The translations under genes were made by a program, and so were the position numbers. Shown here piece after piece: positions 42,363 to 53,293 of a stretch of DNA of 64,000 nt. This stretch comes from Helicobacter pylori. Lineage in GTDB: Bacteria > Campylobacterota > Campylobacteria > Campylobacterales > Helicobacteraceae. Below the pieces are notes generated by a model that searched no databases, was not told where the DNA came from, and was given only the letters and a program-made list of their open reading frames with translations. Position 1 is the first letter of the stretch; every line of letters begins with the position of its first letter. The stretch lies in NCBI RefSeq assembly GCF_030323545.1, contig NZ_CP122954.1, forward strand, positions 186,001-250,000. Direction: 5' to 3'.

Positions 42363-43067
42363 ATGGGACAAAAAGTTAATCCGGTAGGTTTAAGATTAGG
42401 TATTAATAGGAATTGGACTTCCAGATGGTTCCCTAGCGCTCGCACCGCTCCAAGCAATATTGATGAAGACAATAAGATTAGGAAATTCCTTAAAAAAGAG
42501 CTTTATTACGCTGGCGTGAGCGAGATTGTGATTGAAAGAGCGGCTAAAAAACTGCGCGTTACGGTCGTAGCGGCTCGCCCAGGGCTTATCATTGGTAAAA
42601 AAGGCGTGGATATTGAAAAAGTCAAAGAAGGCCTAAAAACGCTCATCAAAAAAGAAGTCTCCATTAATATTAAAGAAGTCAAACGCCCCCAAGCTGACGC
42701 CCAATTAGCCGCAGAAAATGTAGCCACCCAGCTAGAAAAAAGGGTCGCTTTCCGCCGCGCGATGAAAAAGGTCATGCAAGCGGCGTTAAAATCCGGCGCT
42801 AAAGGGATCAAGGTGCGCGTTTCTGGCCGTTTAGCAGGGGCTGAAATCGCTCGCACCGAATGGTATATGGAAGGGCGCGTGCCTTTACACACCTTAAGGG
42901 CTAAGATTGATTACGGCTTTGCTGAAGCGATGACGGTATATGGTATTATTGGCGTGAAAGTGTGGATTTTCAAAGGGGAAGTTTTGCAAAAAGGCATCCA
43001 ATTTGAGAAAAAAGAAGAGGCTAAAGAAGAAAGAGAGCCTAGAAGAAGCAGAAGAGGGAGGCAATAA
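42363..43067 (+). CDS. rpsC: 30S ribosomal protein S3
   Basis: 234 residues with a KH domain ([20 protein letters not shown], with the GxxG loop as GKKG). It lies at the mRNA entry site. The C-terminal [19 protein letters not shown] tail is highly charged. Start ATG 42363 follows GTAGGGC. Confidence 0.97.
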   Translation: MGQKVNPVGLRLGINRNWTSRWFPSARTAPSNIDEDNKIRKFLKKELYYAGVSEIVIERAAKKLRVTVVAARPGLIIGKKGVDIEKVKEGLKTLIKKEVSINIKEVKRPQADAQLAAENVATQLEKRVAFRRAMKKVMQAALKSGAKGIKVRVSGRLAGAEIARTEWYMEGRVPLHTLRAKIDYGFAEAMTVYGIIGVKVWIFKGEVLQKGIQFEKKEEAKEEREPRRSRRGRQ

Positions 43068-43069
43068 TC

Positions 43070-43495
43070 ATGTTAATGCCAAAAAGAACAAAATACAGAA
43101 AGCAAATGAAAGGGCGCAATCGTGGGAAAGCCCATCGTGGTAACTCCATTACGTTTGGGGATATTGCGATTAAAGCCATAGAGCATGGGAGGATTGATTC
43201 ACGCCAGATTGAATCCGCAAGGGTGGCCATGACAAGGCACATTAAAAGAGCGGGTAAGGTGTGGATTAGAGTGTTTCCCGATAAGCCTTTGACCGCTAAA
43301 CCTTTAGAAACCAGGATGGGTAAAGGTAAAGGCTCTGTGGAAAAATGGGTGATGAATATCAAACCGGGCAGAATCGTTTATGAAATGCTAGGCATTGAAG
43401 AAGGATTAGCGAGAGAAGCTTTAGCGTTAGCTCAGAGCAAACTTCCTTTTAAAACCAAAATTGTAACTTGTGAGAGCGAAAATGAAATATACTGA
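43070..43495 (+). CDS. rplP: 50S ribosomal protein L16
   Basis: 141 residues beginning [19 protein letters not shown] as in other bacteria, which fixes ATG 43070. It binds near the A site and 5S RNA. Its last 14 bases overlap rpmC. Confidence 0.97.
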   Translation: MLMPKRTKYRKQMKGRNRGKAHRGNSITFGDIAIKAIEHGRIDSRQIESARVAMTRHIKRAGKVWIRVFPDKPLTAKPLETRMGKGKGSVEKWVMNIKPGRIVYEMLGIEEGLAREALALAQSKLPFKTKIVTCESENEIY

Positions 43496-43682
43496 ATTGA
43501 AAGATAAGAGTATCAAGGAATTAGAAGAGTTGTTGCATGCTAAGAAAGCGGAGCTTTTTGAGTTACGCGTTAAATTAAAGGCTATGCAATTGAGTAATCC
43601 TAACGAGATTAAGAAAGCCAGAAGAAATATCGCTCGCATTAACACGGCCATTAATGCGCATTATTCTTCTAGCGTTGAGTAA
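43482..43682 (+). CDS. rpmC: 50S ribosomal protein L29
   Basis: 66 residues from ATG 43482 ([18 protein letters not shown]), a two-helix protein at the tunnel exit. An in-frame start 12 bases earlier is unlikely. Overlap with rplP is 14 bases. Confidence 0.95.
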   Translation: MKYTELKDKSIKELEELLHAKKAELFELRVKLKAMQLSNPNEIKKARRNIARINTAINAHYSSSVE

Positions 43683-43695
43683 AAAAGGGTAAGCA

Positions 43696-43956
43696 ATGAA
43701 TACGAAAGAGCCGCATAAGAGGTTAGTGCAAGGCAAGGTCATCAGCAAGTTTGCTGAAAAAAGCGCTGTGATTCTTGTGGAAAGAAAAGTGGTGCATGAA
43801 AAATACCGCAAGATTGTTAAAAAGTTCAAAAAATACACCATTCATGATGAAAACAATCAGGTGAAAGTAGGGGATTTTGTGAGCGCGATTGAGTGCAGAC
43901 CGCTTTCTAAAACCAAGTCTTTCACGCTTAAAGAAATTTTAGTAGTGGGAGTATAA
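43696..43956 (+). CDS. rpsQ: 30S ribosomal protein S17
   Basis: 86 residues, OB-fold 16S binder ([34 protein letters not shown]). Preceded by AAAAAAGGG. Lies between rpmC and rplN in the usual spc order. Confidence 0.96.
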
Positions 43957-43958
43957 GC

Positions 43959-44327
43959 ATGATACAGAGTTTTACAAGATTGAACGTCGCTGACAATAGC
44001 GGCGCTAAAGAAATCATGTGCATTAAGGTGTTAGGAGGCAGCCACAAACGCTATGCGAGCGTGGGTAGCGTGATCGTGGCTTCCGTGAAAAAAGCTATCC
44101 CTAATGGCAAGGTGAAACGAGGCCAGGTGGTGAAAGCCGTTGTGGTGAGAACGAAAAAAGAAATCCAAAGGAAAAATGGTTCTTTGGTGCGTTTTGATGA
44201 CAATGCAGCGGTGATTTTGGACGCTAAAAAAGATCCGGTTGGCACAAGGATTTTTGGGCCAGTGAGCCGAGAAGTGCGTTACGCTAATTTCATGAAAATT
44301 ATTTCTCTAGCGCCGGAGGTTGTATAA
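43959..44327 (+). CDS. rplN: 50S ribosomal protein L14
   Basis: 122 residues ([19 protein letters not shown]); contacts 16S RNA in the intersubunit bridge. Signature [17 protein letters not shown] is present. Stop overlaps the rplX start by one base (TAATG). Confidence 0.97.
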   Translation: MIQSFTRLNVADNSGAKEIMCIKVLGGSHKRYASVGSVIVASVKKAIPNGKVKRGQVVKAVVVRTKKEIQRKNGSLVRFDDNAAVILDAKKDPVGTRIFGPVSREVRYANFMKIISLAPEVV

Positions 44328-44548
44328 TGAAAAGCGAAATCAAAAAAAATGACATGGTGAAAGTCATTGCAGGAGACGATAAGGGTAAGGTCGCTAAGGT
44401 TTTAGCGGTGTTGCCTAAGACTTCTCAAGTGGTTGTTGAAGGGTGTAAAGTGGTGAAAAAAGCGATTAAACCTACTGATGATAACCCTAAAGGGGGCTTT
44501 ATCCATAAAGAAAAGCCCATGCACATTTCCAATGTGAAGAAAGCCTAA
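44327..44548 (+). CDS. rplX: 50S ribosomal protein L24
   Basis: 73 residues, shorter than the E. coli protein (about 104) but with the KOW motif [17 protein letters not shown] and the [16 protein letters not shown] segment. Assembly initiator of the 50S subunit. Coupled to rplN by a one-base overlap. Confidence 0.95.
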   Translation: MKSEIKKNDMVKVIAGDDKGKVAKVLAVLPKTSQVVVEGCKVVKKAIKPTDDNPKGGFIHKEKPMHISNVKKA

Positions 44549-44560
44549 GGAGTTGGATAC

Positions 44561-45106
44561 ATGTTTGGTTTGAAACAATTTTATCAAAATGAAGTGAGGG
44601 CAAAACTCGCTCAAGAATTAGACATCAAAAACCCCATGCTTTTGCCCAAGCTAGAAAAAATCGTTATCAGCGTGGGCGCTGGGGCTCATGCAAAAGACAT
44701 GAAAATCATGCAAAATATCGCGCAAACGATTTCTTTGATTGCAGGGCAAAAGGCGGTTATCACTAAAGCGAAAAAATCCGTTGCAGGCTTTAAGATCAGA
44801 GAAGGCATGGCGGTAGGGGCGAAAGTTACCTTAAGGAATAAACGCATGTATAATTTCTTAGAAAAGCTGATTGTGATTTCGTTACCCAGAGTGAAAGACT
44901 TTAGAGGGATTTCACGGAATGGTTTTGATGGGCGCGGGAATTACACCTTTGGGATCAATGAGCAGTTGATTTTCCCGGAAGTGGTTTATGATGATATTAT
45001 GGTCAGTCATGGCATGAACATCACTATGGTAACTTCTACAGACAACGATAAAGAAGCGTTCAAGCTGTTAGAATTGCTTGGATTGCCTTTTGCAAAAGTG
45101 AGATAA
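44561..45106 (+). CDS. rplE: 50S ribosomal protein L5
   Basis: 181 residues; binds 5S RNA and P-site tRNA. The signature [16 protein letters not shown] and the [17 protein letters not shown] stretch are present. Preceded by AAGGAG. Confidence 0.97.
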   Translation: MFGLKQFYQNEVRAKLAQELDIKNPMLLPKLEKIVISVGAGAHAKDMKIMQNIAQTISLIAGQKAVITKAKKSVAGFKIREGMAVGAKVTLRNKRMYNFLEKLIVISLPRVKDFRGISRNGFDGRGNYTFGINEQLIFPEVVYDDIMVSHGMNITMVTSTDNDKEAFKLLELLGLPFAKVR

Positions 45107-45115
45107 GGGGTTAAT

Positions 45116-45301
45116 ATGGCTAAAAAATCAATGATAGCAAAGGCTCAAAGGAAACCAAAATTTCAAGTAAGGGCTTATACCAGATGCCGCATTTGCGGGA
45201 GACCTCATTCGGTTTATAGGGATTTTGGACTTTGTAGGGTGTGCCTAAGAAAAATGGGCAGTGAGGGACTCATCCCAGGCTTGAGAAAAGCCAGTTGGTA
45301 A
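45116..45301 (+). CDS. rpsN: 30S ribosomal protein S14, zinc form
   Basis: 61 residues, the short zinc-binding type with [20 protein letters not shown] as CxxC-x12-CxxC. Zinc-free long S14 is not seen in this window. Binds the 30S head near the A site. Confidence 0.96.
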   Translation: MAKKSMIAKAQRKPKFQVRAYTRCRICGRPHSVYRDFGLCRVCLRKMGSEGLIPGLRKASW

Positions 45302-45310
45302 GGATAAGAT

Positions 45311-45706
45311 ATGGTAAATGATATAATTGCAGATTCATTAACTCGTTTGAGAAACGCTTCTATGCGCCGCTTGGAATTCACACAGCTTTATTACGCAAAG
45401 ATCGTGGTTTCTATTTTAGAGATTTTTAAAGAAAAAGGTTTCATTAAAGATTTCAATGTCAAAGATAAAGACAAGAAACAATCGGTTTATGTGCAATTGG
45501 CTTATGATGAAAAAGGGCATTCAAAAATCAGCGAAGTGAAGCGCTTAAGCAAGCCCGGTCGTCGTGTGTATAAGCAAAAAAACGAGTTGAAGCGCTTTAA
45601 AAATGGCTATGGCGTGATTGTGGTAAGCACTTCTAAAGGGGTGATCACCAACGAAGAAGCTTACAGACAGAATGTCGGTGGCGAAGTGCTTTGCAGCATT
45701 TGGTAA
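45311..45706 (+). CDS. rpsH: 30S ribosomal protein S8
   Basis: 131 residues ([20 protein letters not shown]), with the C-terminal [20 protein letters not shown] signature. In E. coli S8 represses the spc operon; the target is not examined here. The gap to rplF is 10 bases. Confidence 0.97.
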   Translation: MVNDIIADSLTRLRNASMRRLEFTQLYYAKIVVSILEIFKEKGFIKDFNVKDKDKKQSVYVQLAYDEKGHSKISEVKRLSKPGRRVYKQKNELKRFKNGYGVIVVSTSKGVITNEEAYRQNVGGEVLCSIW

Positions 45707-45716
45707 AGGATTAGAA

Positions 45717-46253
45717 ATGTCAAGAATTGGGAAAAGAATCATTGAAATTCCAAGCTCTGTGCAAGCGAGCGTGGAAGGGAGTAAGCTTCTTTTTAAAAAC
45801 AGCAAAGAAAAGCATGAGTTAGAAACTCACAACCGCGTGAAAATCACGCTTGAAAACAACCAATTGAGCTTCCAGCCTGTGGGCGAAGACGCGCAGTCTA
45901 GGGCTTATTGGGGGACTTATGGGGCGTTAGCCAACAACATTGTAACAGGCTTAAGTGCCGGTTTCAGTAAGACTTTAGAAGTCAATGGCGTGGGCTATAA
46001 GGTGGCTTTGGGCAATAAAACTTTGGATTTGAGTTTGGGTTTTAGCCACCCGGTGAAATACCCCATTCCAGCGGGGATTGAAATGGTGGTGGAAAAAAAC
46101 ACGATCACGATCAAAGGGAGCGATAAGCAAAAAGTAGGGCAAGTCGCCGCTGAAATCAGGAGCTTCAGACCCCCAGAGCCATACAAGGGCAAGGGCGTGA
46201 AATACAGCAATGAAGTCATTATTAGAAAAGCTGGTAAAACAGCTAAAAAATAA
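45717..46253 (+). CDS. rplF: 50S ribosomal protein L6
   Basis: 178 residues from ATG 45717 ([19 protein letters not shown]), with AAAGGATTAG upstream; an in-frame upstream start inside rpsH is unlikely. Two similar domains; the C-terminal signature [16 protein letters not shown] is present. Near the GTPase centre. Confidence 0.96.
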   Translation: MSRIGKRIIEIPSSVQASVEGSKLLFKNSKEKHELETHNRVKITLENNQLSFQPVGEDAQSRAYWGTYGALANNIVTGLSAGFSKTLEVNGVGYKVALGNKTLDLSLGFSHPVKYPIPAGIEMVVEKNTITIKGSDKQKVGQVAAEIRSFRPPEPYKGKGVKYSNEVIIRKAGKTAKK

Positions 46254-46266
46254 ATAAGGTGAAGTG

Positions 46267-46623
46267 ATGAACGCAAAAGCATTGTATAAAAAGAAAGCCT
46301 TAAGAGATCGCCGAAAATTAAGGATTAAAAGCAAGCTCGTGGGCGATGCGTTAAGGCCTAGGGTGAGCGTTTTTCGTTCGAATCGCTATTTCTATGCACA
46401 AGCGATTGATGATGTTAAACAAAGCACCATAACGCATATTGACGGCAGGAAAATGGGCTTTAAAAACACGCAAGAAGACGCTAAAAAATTAGGCACTCTC
46501 TTTGCTGAAGAATTAAAAAAAGCAGGGATTGAGCGAGCGGTTTATGACAGGAATGGTTATCTCTATCATGGCGTGGTGGCAGCGTTTGCTGAAAGCTTGA
46601 GAGAGAATGGGATCGCTCTATGA
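46267..46623 (+). CDS. rplR: 50S ribosomal protein L18
   Basis: 118 residues from ATG 46267 (GTG 46264 is adjacent and in frame). 5S RNA binder with [16 protein letters not shown] and the C-terminal [17 protein letters not shown]. The 3' end meets rpsE's longer frame start at 46620. Confidence 0.95.
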
Positions 46624-46637
46624 CAGAAAGGAAAGGT

Positions 46638-47081
46638 ATGGAAGAGATTAACAGAGAAGAGTTTCAAGAAGTCGTTGTGAATATTGGTCGTGTAACCAAA
46701 GTGGTTAAGGGCGGTAGGCGGTTTCGTTTTAACGCTCTAGTGGTTGTGGGCAATAAAAATGGGCTTGTAGGCTTTGGCTTGGGCAAGGCTAAGGAAGTCC
46801 CTGATGCGATTAAAAAAGCGGTAGATGATGCGTTTAAAAACCTAATTCATGTAACCATTAAAGGCACGACTATCGCTCATGACATTGAGCATAAATACAA
46901 CGCAAGCCGTATTTTACTCAAACCAGCCAGTGAGGGAACGGGAGTGATTGCTGGGGGTTCAACGCGCCCTATCGTGGAATTAGCAGGCATTAAGGATATT
47001 CTCACCAAATCTTTAGGCTCCAACAACCCCTATAATGTGGTGCGCGCGACTTTTGACGCTTTAGCAAAAATCAAGGCGTAG
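46638..47081 (+). CDS. rpsE: 30S ribosomal protein S5
   Basis: 147 residues from ATG 46638 ([20 protein letters not shown]), with AAAGG upstream; ATG 46620 is in frame but lengthens it unusually. The signature [20 protein letters not shown] is present. It guards decoding accuracy at the mRNA entry. Confidence 0.94.
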
Positions 47082-47098
47082 TTAAAAAGGATATGATG

Positions 47099-47500
47099 AT
47101 GGGATTAGAAAATTTAAAACCGGCTAAAGGTAGCGTTAAAAAAATCAAACGAGTGGGTCGTGGTCAAGGAAGTGGTATGGGAAAGACGGCCACAAGAGGC
47201 GGTAAAGGCCAAACCGCAAGGACAGGCTATAAGGCTAAAAGAGGCTTTGAAGGGGGGCAACAACCCTTACAGCGCCGTTTGCCTAAAATAGGTTTTAGGA
47301 CTAAAGATTCTCATATCTATTCTATCAATGTAGAAAAGAATGGAGCGATTAAGGATTTAGAAGAAATCACTTTTTCAAGCTTGCGCGCTTTACACCATTT
47401 CCCCCTATATATTGAAGGCGTGAAGTTGATTGGTAAAGACGCTAAAAACCTGGCTTCTAAAATTAAAGATGAGAGAATCAAAACAAGCGGGCAGAAGTAA
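47099..47500 (+). CDS. rplO: 50S ribosomal protein L15
   Basis: 133 residues from ATG 47099, third of three tandem ATG codons; the SD AAAAAGG ends at 47090 and spacing favours this one. The glycine-rich [20 protein letters not shown] segment is typical. Bordered downstream by secY. Confidence 0.94.
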   Translation: MGLENLKPAKGSVKKIKRVGRGQGSGMGKTATRGGKGQTARTGYKAKRGFEGGQQPLQRRLPKIGFRTKDSHIYSINVEKNGAIKDLEEITFSSLRALHHFPLYIEGVKLIGKDAKNLASKIKDERIKTSGQK

Positions 47501-47537
47501 TGCCCTTATCAGCTTGATTGGAGAGGAATAAGTTATT

Positions 47538-48800
47538 ATGAATAAAGCTATTGCCAGTAAGATACTCATCACTTTGGGTTTTTTATTTCTCTACAGAGTC
47601 TTAGCTTATATCCCCATTCCTGGCGTAGATTTAGCGGCGATCAAGGCTTTTTTTGACAGCAATTCCAACAACGCTTTGGGGTTGTTTAACATGTTTAGCG
47701 GGAATGCGGTTTCTCGCTTGAGCATCATCTCTTTGGGTATCATGCCCTATATCACTTCTTCAATTATCATGGAGCTTTTGAGCGCGACTTTCCCCAACCT
47801 GGCTAAAATGAAAAAAGAGCGAGACGGCATGCAAAAATACATGCAAATTGTGCGCTATTTGACCATTTTAATCACTCTAATCCAAGCGGTGAGCGTTTCA
47901 GTGGGGTTAAGGAGTATTAGCGGAGGAGCCAATGGAGCGATCATGATTGATATGCAAGTCTTTATGATCGTTTCAGCGTTTTCTATGCTTACAGGGACGA
48001 TGCTACTCATGTGGATAGGGGAGCAGATCACGCAAAGGGGCGTGGGGAATGGGATCAGTCTCATTATTTTTGCTGGGATTGTTTCAGGGATTCCGTCAGC
48101 TATTTCAGGCACATTCAACTTGGTCAATACGGGCGTTATCAATATCTTAATGCTCATTGGTATTGTGCTGATTGTTTTAGCGACTATTTTTGCGATTATC
48201 TATGTGGAATTAGCCGAGCGCAGGATCCCTATTTCTTATGCGCGTAAAGTGGTGATGCAAAACCAAAACAAGCGCATCATGAATTACATTCCCATTAAGT
48301 TGAATTTAAGCGGGGTGATCCCCCCTATTTTCGCTTCAGCTTTGCTCGTGTTCCCTTCTACGATTTTACAGCAAGCCACAAGCAACAAAACCTTGCAAGC
48401 GATTGCGGATTTTTTAAGCCCGCAAGGGTATGCGTATAATATTTTGATGTTTTTGCTCATTATCTTTTTTGCTTACTTTTATTCTTCTATCGTGTTCAAT
48501 TCTAAGGATATTGCGGATAATTTAAGGCGTAATGGCGGGTATGTTCCAGGACTTAGGCCTGGAGAGGGGACTTCATCGTTTTTAAATTCTGTAGCGAGTA
48601 AGCTCACTTTATGGGGTTCATTGTATTTAGCACTTATCTCTACCGTGCCTTGGATTTTGGTTAAGGCTATGGGCGTGCCTTTTTACTTTGGAGGCACGGC
48701 GGTGCTGATTGTGGTTCAGGTCGCTATTGACACCATGAAAAAGATTGAAGCGCAAATTTATATGAGCAAGTATAAAACTTTAAGCGCGGTAGGCTTTTAA
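47538..48800 (+). CDS. secY: Protein translocase channel SecY
   Basis: Ten-segment inner-membrane channel of 420 residues (MNKAIASKILITLGFLFLY). Plug and lateral-gate regions are present (LGIMPYITSSIIMELL; RRNGGYVPGLRPGEGTSSFL). It is the only non-ribosomal membrane protein of the operon. The stop overlaps map by one base (TTTTAATGG). adk, which follows secY in many bacteria, is absent here. Confidence 0.97.
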   Translation: MNKAIASKILITLGFLFLYRVLAYIPIPGVDLAAIKAFFDSNSNNALGLFNMFSGNAVSRLSIISLGIMPYITSSIIMELLSATFPNLAKMKKERDGMQKYMQIVRYLTILITLIQAVSVSVGLRSISGGANGAIMIDMQVFMIVSAFSMLTGTMLLMWIGEQITQRGVGNGISLIIFAGIVSGIPSAISGTFNLVNTGVINILMLIGIVLIVLATIFAIIYVELAERRIPISYARKVVMQNQNKRIMNYIPIKLNLSGVIPPIFASALLVFPSTILQQATSNKTLQAIADFLSPQGYAYNILMFLLIIFFAYFYSSIVFNSKDIADNLRRNGGYVPGLRPGEGTSSFLNSVASKLTLWGSLYLALISTVPWILVKAMGVPFYFGGTAVLIVVQVAIDTMKKIEAQIYMSKYKTLSAVGF

Positions 48801-49561
48801 TGGCGATCTCTATTAAAAGCCCAAAAGAAATTAAAGCTCTAAGAAAAGCCGGGGAATTGACCGCTCAAGCGTTAGCCCTTTTAGAGCGAGAAGTAAGGCC
48901 TGGGGTTTCACTTTTAGAGTTGGATAAAATGGCTGAAGATTTTATCAAATCCTCTCATGCTAGGCCGGCTTTTAAGGGGCTGTATGGATTCCCCAACTCT
49001 GTGTGCATGTCTTTAAATGAAGTGGTTATTCATGGCATTCCTACGGATTATGTTTTGCAAGAAGGGGATATTATAGGCTTGGATTTGGGGGTGGAGGTGG
49101 ATGGCTATTATGGCGATTCGGCCCTCACGCTTCCTATAGGCGCAATAAGTTTGCAAGATGAAAAATTGCTCGCTTGCTCCAAAGAGAGCTTAATGCATGC
49201 CATTAATTCAATTAGAGTGGGCATGCATTTTAAGGAGTTGAGTCAGATTTTAGAGGGCGCTATTGTAGAAAGGGGCTTTGTGCCTTTGAAGGGATTTTGC
49301 GGGCATGGCATTGGTAAAAAACCCCATGAAGAGCCAGAAATCCCCAACTACCTAGAAAAAGGCGTCAAACCTAATAGCGGCCCTAAAATCAAAGAGGGCA
49401 TGGTATTTTGCTTAGAGCCTATGGTGTGTCAAAAACAAGGCGAGCCCAAAATACTAGCGGATAAGTGGAGCGTGGTTTCAGTGGATGGGCTTAACACAAG
49501 CCACCATGAGCATACTATCGCCATAGTTGGCAATAAAGCAGTGATTCTTACGGAGCGTTAA
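48800..49561 (+). CDS. map: Methionine aminopeptidase type I
   Basis: Removes the N-terminal Met. 253 residues; metal ligands Asp in [17 protein letters not shown], His in [10 protein letters not shown], and Glu in [10 protein letters not shown] and HHEHTIAI. Overlaps secY and infA by one base each, so the three are tightly coupled. Confidence 0.97.
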   Translation: MAISIKSPKEIKALRKAGELTAQALALLEREVRPGVSLLELDKMAEDFIKSSHARPAFKGLYGFPNSVCMSLNEVVIHGIPTDYVLQEGDIIGLDLGVEVDGYYGDSALTLPIGAISLQDEKLLACSKESLMHAINSIRVGMHFKELSQILEGAIVERGFVPLKGFCGHGIGKKPHEEPEIPNYLEKGVKPNSGPKIKEGMVFCLEPMVCQKQGEPKILADKWSVVSVDGLNTSHHEHTIAIVGNKAVILTER

Positions 49562-49779
49562 TGGCAAGAGATGATGTTATAGAAGTGGATGGGAAAGTGA
49601 TTGAGGCGTTGCCTAACGCCACTTTTAAGGTGGAATTAGACAATAAGCATGTGGTGTTGTGTCGTATTTCTGGAAAGATGCGCATGCACTATATTAGGAT
49701 TGCTTTAGGCGATAGGGTCAAGCTAGAGCTTACGCCCTATAGCTTAGACAAGGGTCGGATAACTTTTAGATATAAATGA
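49561..49779 (+). CDS. infA: Translation initiation factor IF-1
   Basis: 72 residues, OB fold ([20 protein letters not shown]), blocking the A site during initiation. Overlaps the map stop by one base. Followed by a 78-base gap before rpmJ containing AAAGGAG. Confidence 0.97.
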   Translation: MARDDVIEVDGKVIEALPNATFKVELDNKHVVLCRISGKMRMHYIRIALGDRVKLELTPYSLDKGRITFRYK

Positions 49780-49857
49780 ATTTAAGGGTTATTTCAATGA
49801 AAATATGTTAGTATAAAAGTTTTTAGTAGTGCCTAATTTTTTCAAAGGAGAAAAATC

Positions 49858-49971
49858 ATGAAAGTCAGGCCATCAGTGAAAAAGATGTGCGATAAGTGCA
49901 AAATTATTAAAAGAAGGGGCGTTATTAGAGTGATCTGCACTACCCCTAAACACAAACAAAGACAAGGATAA
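49858..49971 (+). CDS. rpmJ: 50S ribosomal protein L36
   Basis: 37 residues: [20 protein letters not shown], then [17 protein letters not shown]. Zinc ribbon C-x2-C-x12-C-x4-H type. Too short for most gene-length cut-offs but clear. SD AAAGGAG is 6-8 bases before the ATG. Confidence 0.96.
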   Translation: MKVRPSVKKMCDKCKIIKRRGVIRVICTTPKHKQRQG

Positions 49972-49974
49972 AGC

Positions 49975-50337
49975 ATGGCAAGGATTGCTGGTGTAGATTT
50001 ACCAAAAAAGAAGAGAGTAGAGTATGCCCTTACCTATATTTATGGGATTGGGCTTAAGAGTTCCAGAGAGATTCTGGAAGCGGTAGGCATTTCTTTTGAC
50101 AAGCGCGTGCATGAATTGAGCGAAGATGAAGTGTCTAGTATCGCTAAAAAAATCCAGCAAAGCTACCTAGTAGAGGGCGATTTGCGTAAAAAAGTTCAAA
50201 TGGATATTAAATCTTTAATGGACTTAGGGAATTATCGTGGGATCAGACACCGTAAGGGTCTTCCTGTAAGAGGCCAAACCACTAAAAATAACGCTAGGAC
50301 TCGTAAGGGTAAGAAAAAAACCGTGGGTAGCAAGTAG
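49975..50337 (+). CDS. rpsM: 30S ribosomal protein S13
   Basis: 120 residues ([20 protein letters not shown]). 30S head protein bridging to the 50[21 protein letters not shown] is the basic tail. First of the alpha-operon set (rpsM-rpsK-rpsD-rpoA-rplQ), three bases after rpmJ. Confidence 0.97.
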   Translation: MARIAGVDLPKKKRVEYALTYIYGIGLKSSREILEAVGISFDKRVHELSEDEVSSIAKKIQQSYLVEGDLRKKVQMDIKSLMDLGNYRGIRHRKGLPVRGQTTKNNARTRKGKKKTVGSK

Positions 50338-50359
50338 CGAATAAGGAGATGATGATTTA

Positions 50360-50755
50360 ATGGCTAAGAGAAATGTAGCGGCTAAAAAGAAAGTAGTCAA
50401 AAAGAATATTGCTAGAGGGGTTGTTTATATTTCAGCGACCTTTAATAATACCAACATCACTATCACTGATGAAATGGGCAATGTGATTTGTTGGAGCACG
50501 GCGGGCGGGTTAGGGTTTAAAGGCTCTAAAAAATCCACCCCTTATGCGGCCCAACAAGCTGTAGAAAGCGCTCTAAGCAAGGCTAAAGAGCATGGCGTTA
50601 AAGAAGTGGGCATTAAGGTTCAAGGGCCAGGTAGTGGGCGTGAGACCGCTATTAAGAGCGTGGGTGCGACAGAGGGCGTTAAAGTGCTTTGGATTAAAGA
50701 CATCACCCCGCTCCCTCATAATGGTTGCAGACCCCCTAAAAGAAGAAGAGTGTAA
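50360..50755 (+). CDS. rpsK: 30S ribosomal protein S11
   Basis: 131 residues. Platform protein near the Shine-Dalgarno helix; signature [15 protein letters not shown] and the tail [19 protein letters not shown] small shadow frame exists at 50592-50789. Confidence 0.97.
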   Translation: MAKRNVAAKKKVVKKNIARGVVYISATFNNTNITITDEMGNVICWSTAGGLGFKGSKKSTPYAAQQAVESALSKAKEHGVKEVGIKVQGPGSGRETAIKSVGATEGVKVLWIKDITPLPHNGCRPPKRRRV

Positions 50756-50764
50756 GGAGGCTTT

Positions 50765-51391
50765 ATGGCAAGATATAGAGGCGCAGTAGAAAGACTAGAA
50801 AGGCGTTTTGGGGTTTCTTTAGCCTTAAAAGGTGAAAGGCGGTTGAGCGGGAAGAGCGCGCTAGATAAAAGGGCTTATGGGCCAGGCCAGCATGGGCAAA
50901 GACGCGCTAAGACTTCTGATTACGGGTTGCAATTGAAAGAAAAGCAAAAAGCTAAAATGATGTATGGCATTTCTGAAAAGCAATTCAGGAGTATTTTTGT
51001 GGAAGCCAATCGCTTGGACGGCAATACGGGTGAAAACCTTATCCGCTTGATTGAAAGAAGATTGGATAATGTCGTCTATCGCATGGGGTTTGCGACCACT
51101 AGAAGCTCTGCTAGGCAATTAGTAACGCATGGGCATGTGCTTGTGGATGGTAAGCGTTTGGATATTCCCTCTTATTTCGTGCGTTCAGGGCAAAAAATTG
51201 AGATCAAAGAAAAAACCAAGAGCAACCCTCAAGTGGTGCACGCGATGGAATTGACAGCTCAAACAGGGATTGTGCCATGGATTGATGTGGAAAAAGATAA
51301 AAAATACGGCATCTTCACCCGCTACCCTGAAAGAGAAGAAGTGGTTGTCCCTATTGAAGAAAGACTCATTGTAGAATTGTATTCTAAGTAA
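50765..51391 (+). CDS. rpsD: 30S ribosomal protein S4
   Basis: 208 residues. 16S assembly initiator with an S4 RNA-binding domain ([35 protein letters not shown]). Lacks the N-terminal Cys zinc motif of some S4 proteins. In E. coli it represses the alpha operon. Confidence 0.97.
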   Translation: MARYRGAVERLERRFGVSLALKGERRLSGKSALDKRAYGPGQHGQRRAKTSDYGLQLKEKQKAKMMYGISEKQFRSIFVEANRLDGNTGENLIRLIERRLDNVVYRMGFATTRSSARQLVTHGHVLVDGKRLDIPSYFVRSGQKIEIKEKTKSNPQVVHAMELTAQTGIVPWIDVEKDKKYGIFTRYPEREEVVVPIEERLIVELYSK

Positions 51392-51402
51392 GGGGTTAGA
51401 GC

Positions 51403-52437
51403 ATGAAAGTTATCAAAACAGCACCTTTGATCCCATCAGAAATTAAGGTGCTAGAGAAAGAGGGCAATCGGGTTAAGATTTCTCTGGCTCCATTTGAGTT
51501 TGGTTACGCTGTTACGCTCGCTCATCCTATTAGAAGGCTCTTGCTTTTAAGCTCTGTGGGGTATGCTCCTGTAGGTTTAAAGATTGAAGGCGTCCATCAT
51601 GAGTTTGACTCATTAAGGGGGGTTACTGAAGATGTGTCGCTTTTTATCATGAATTTAAAGAATATCCGCTTTATAGCCAAGGCGTTAGTGGGGCAGGATA
51701 GCTCTTTAGAAAACCAATCGGTTGTGGTGGATTATTCTTTTAAAGGGCCTATGGAGCTTAGGGCTAGGGATTTGAATTCTGAGCATATAGAAATCGTCAA
51801 TCCTGAAATGCCTCTAGCCACAATCAACGAAGACGCTCAATTGAATTTTTCGCTCATTATCTATAAAGGAATGGGGTATGTCCCAAGCGAAAACACAAGG
51901 GAATTGATGCCTGAGGGCTACATGCCGCTAGACGGCTCATTCACGCCGATTAAAAATGTCGTTTATGAGATTGAAAATGTTCTGGTTGAGGGCGATCCCA
52001 ACTATGAAAAAATCATTTTTGATATTGAAACAGACGGGCAGATTGATCCTTATAAAGCGTTTTTATCAGCGGTGAAAGTGATGAGTAAGCAACTAGGCGT
52101 TTTTGGCGAAAGACCCATTGCTAACACGGAGTATTCAGGCGATTACGCTCAAAGAGATGACGCTAAAGATTTGAGCGCTAAAATTGAAAGCATGAATTTG
52201 AGCGCTAGGTGTTTTAATTGCTTGGATAAAATCGGCATCAAGTATGTGGGCGAACTCGTGTTGATGAGCGAAGAAGAGCTTAAGGGCGTGAAAAACATGG
52301 GTAAAAAATCTTATGATGAAATCGCTGAAAAATTGAATGATTTGGGCTATCCGGTAGGCACAGAATTAAGCCCTGAACAAAGAGAAAGTTTAAAAAAAAG
52401 ATTAGAAAAATTAGAAGATAAAGGAGGTAACGACTGA
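51403..52437 (+). CDS. rpoA: RNA polymerase alpha subunit
   Basis: 344 residues: N-terminal dimerisation domain ([20 protein letters not shown]) and C-terminal DNA/activator domain ([19 protein letters not shown]). The C-terminus ends with a charged helical extension ([17 protein letters not shown]). The stop overlaps rplQ by one base, and GGAGG just before it is the rplQ SD. Confidence 0.97.
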   Translation: MKVIKTAPLIPSEIKVLEKEGNRVKISLAPFEFGYAVTLAHPIRRLLLLSSVGYAPVGLKIEGVHHEFDSLRGVTEDVSLFIMNLKNIRFIAKALVGQDSSLENQSVVVDYSFKGPMELRARDLNSEHIEIVNPEMPLATINEDAQLNFSLIIYKGMGYVPSENTRELMPEGYMPLDGSFTPIKNVVYEIENVLVEGDPNYEKIIFDIETDGQIDPYKAFLSAVKVMSKQLGVFGERPIANTEYSGDYAQRDDAKDLSAKIESMNLSARCFNCLDKIGIKYVGELVLMSEEELKGVKNMGKKSYDEIAEKLNDLGYPVGTELSPEQRESLKKRLEKLEDKGGND

Positions 52438-52787
52438 TGAGACACAAACACGGATACCGCAAGCTTGGGAGAACCAGCTCGCACAGAAAGGCGTTATTAA
52501 AGAATTTAGCGATCGCTTTGATTGAGCATAACAAAATTGAAACAGGGATTTATAAGGCTAAGGAGTTGCGCAGTTACATTGAGAAATTAACGACAGTGGC
52601 TCGTGTGGGCGATTTTAACGCGCACCGTCATGTTTTTGCATATTTGCAAAACAAAGAAGCCACCCACAAGCTTGTAACTGAAATCGCGCCCAAATACGCA
52701 CAAAGGAATGGCGGATACACTAGGATCCAACGCACCACTTTTAGAAGAGGGGACGCTTCCACTCTAGCTACCATTGAATTTGTATGA
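52437..52787 (+). CDS. rplQ: 50S ribosomal protein L17
   Basis: 116 residues ([20 protein letters not shown]), last gene of the superoperon. Lies at the tunnel exit side. Followed by a hairpin at 52804-52824. Confidence 0.97.
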   Translation: MRHKHGYRKLGRTSSHRKALLKNLAIALIEHNKIETGIYKAKELRSYIEKLTTVARVGDFNAHRHVFAYLQNKEATHKLVTEIAPKYAQRNGGYTRIQRTTFRRGDASTLATIEFV

Positions 52788-52803
52788 AATTTGATGAACT
52801 GCT

Positions 52804-52824
52804 AGCCAAGATTTAGTCTTGGTT
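52804..52824 (+). terminator. Hairpin after rplQ, candidate operon terminator
   Basis: AGCCAAGA pairs with TCTTGGTT around a TTTAG loop, 17 bases after the rplQ stop. No clean U tract follows directly (a T-rich stretch comes about 25 bases later), so it may be a processing or weak termination site. Confidence 0.4.
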
Positions 52825-53003
52825 GGTAATTATCGCTTTGATTTTATCTTTTTAAAAGAAGTGCTTAAAAGCTTTGGTCTTGTTTTATTAATTATAAAAT
52901 TTAAAAAATACTAAAAAGCGTTTTTTTGTGATCAAAATATAAAAGAGCTTAGTTGAGCGATAAGTTTCAAACTGCAAAAATAAAGTAATTAAAACCCCAT
53001 TTT

Positions 53004-53162
53004 TTAAAAGATTAAAATAAACTCAAAACTCGCACTGGCTTTTATCCCACCCTTTAATTGAGCGGTATTTCTTGCATTTTTATTGAGATTTCCAATTGGT
53101 TTGATGATCTTAAAAAATCCAACTACTAAAGATTGAGCCATATGGATTGTGTTTTTAGACAT
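53004..53162 (-). other. Unassigned small ORF (52 codons) in the rplQ-thiamine gap
   Basis: On the minus strand ATG 53162 reads MSKNTIHMAQSLVVGFFKII followed by KPIGNLNKNARNTAQLKGGI and KASASFEFILIF. The frame stays open upstream for about 30 more codons without another start before a stop, which suggests a decayed longer gene. I do not recognise it, and no convincing SD is seen. The remaining parts of 52788-53293 (about 500 bases) hold only AT-rich sequence. Confidence 0.3.
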
Positions 53163-53293
53163 GCTAGATATGGGTTGATTCAGCCGCTTTGTGATGGTTT
53201 TGTTAAAAAATGATGAACCCTCTATGCCTACTCTCTCAAATGCTCCTTAACTTGGTGCAATACACAGATAAAAATTCGCCTGATAAAACCCGC

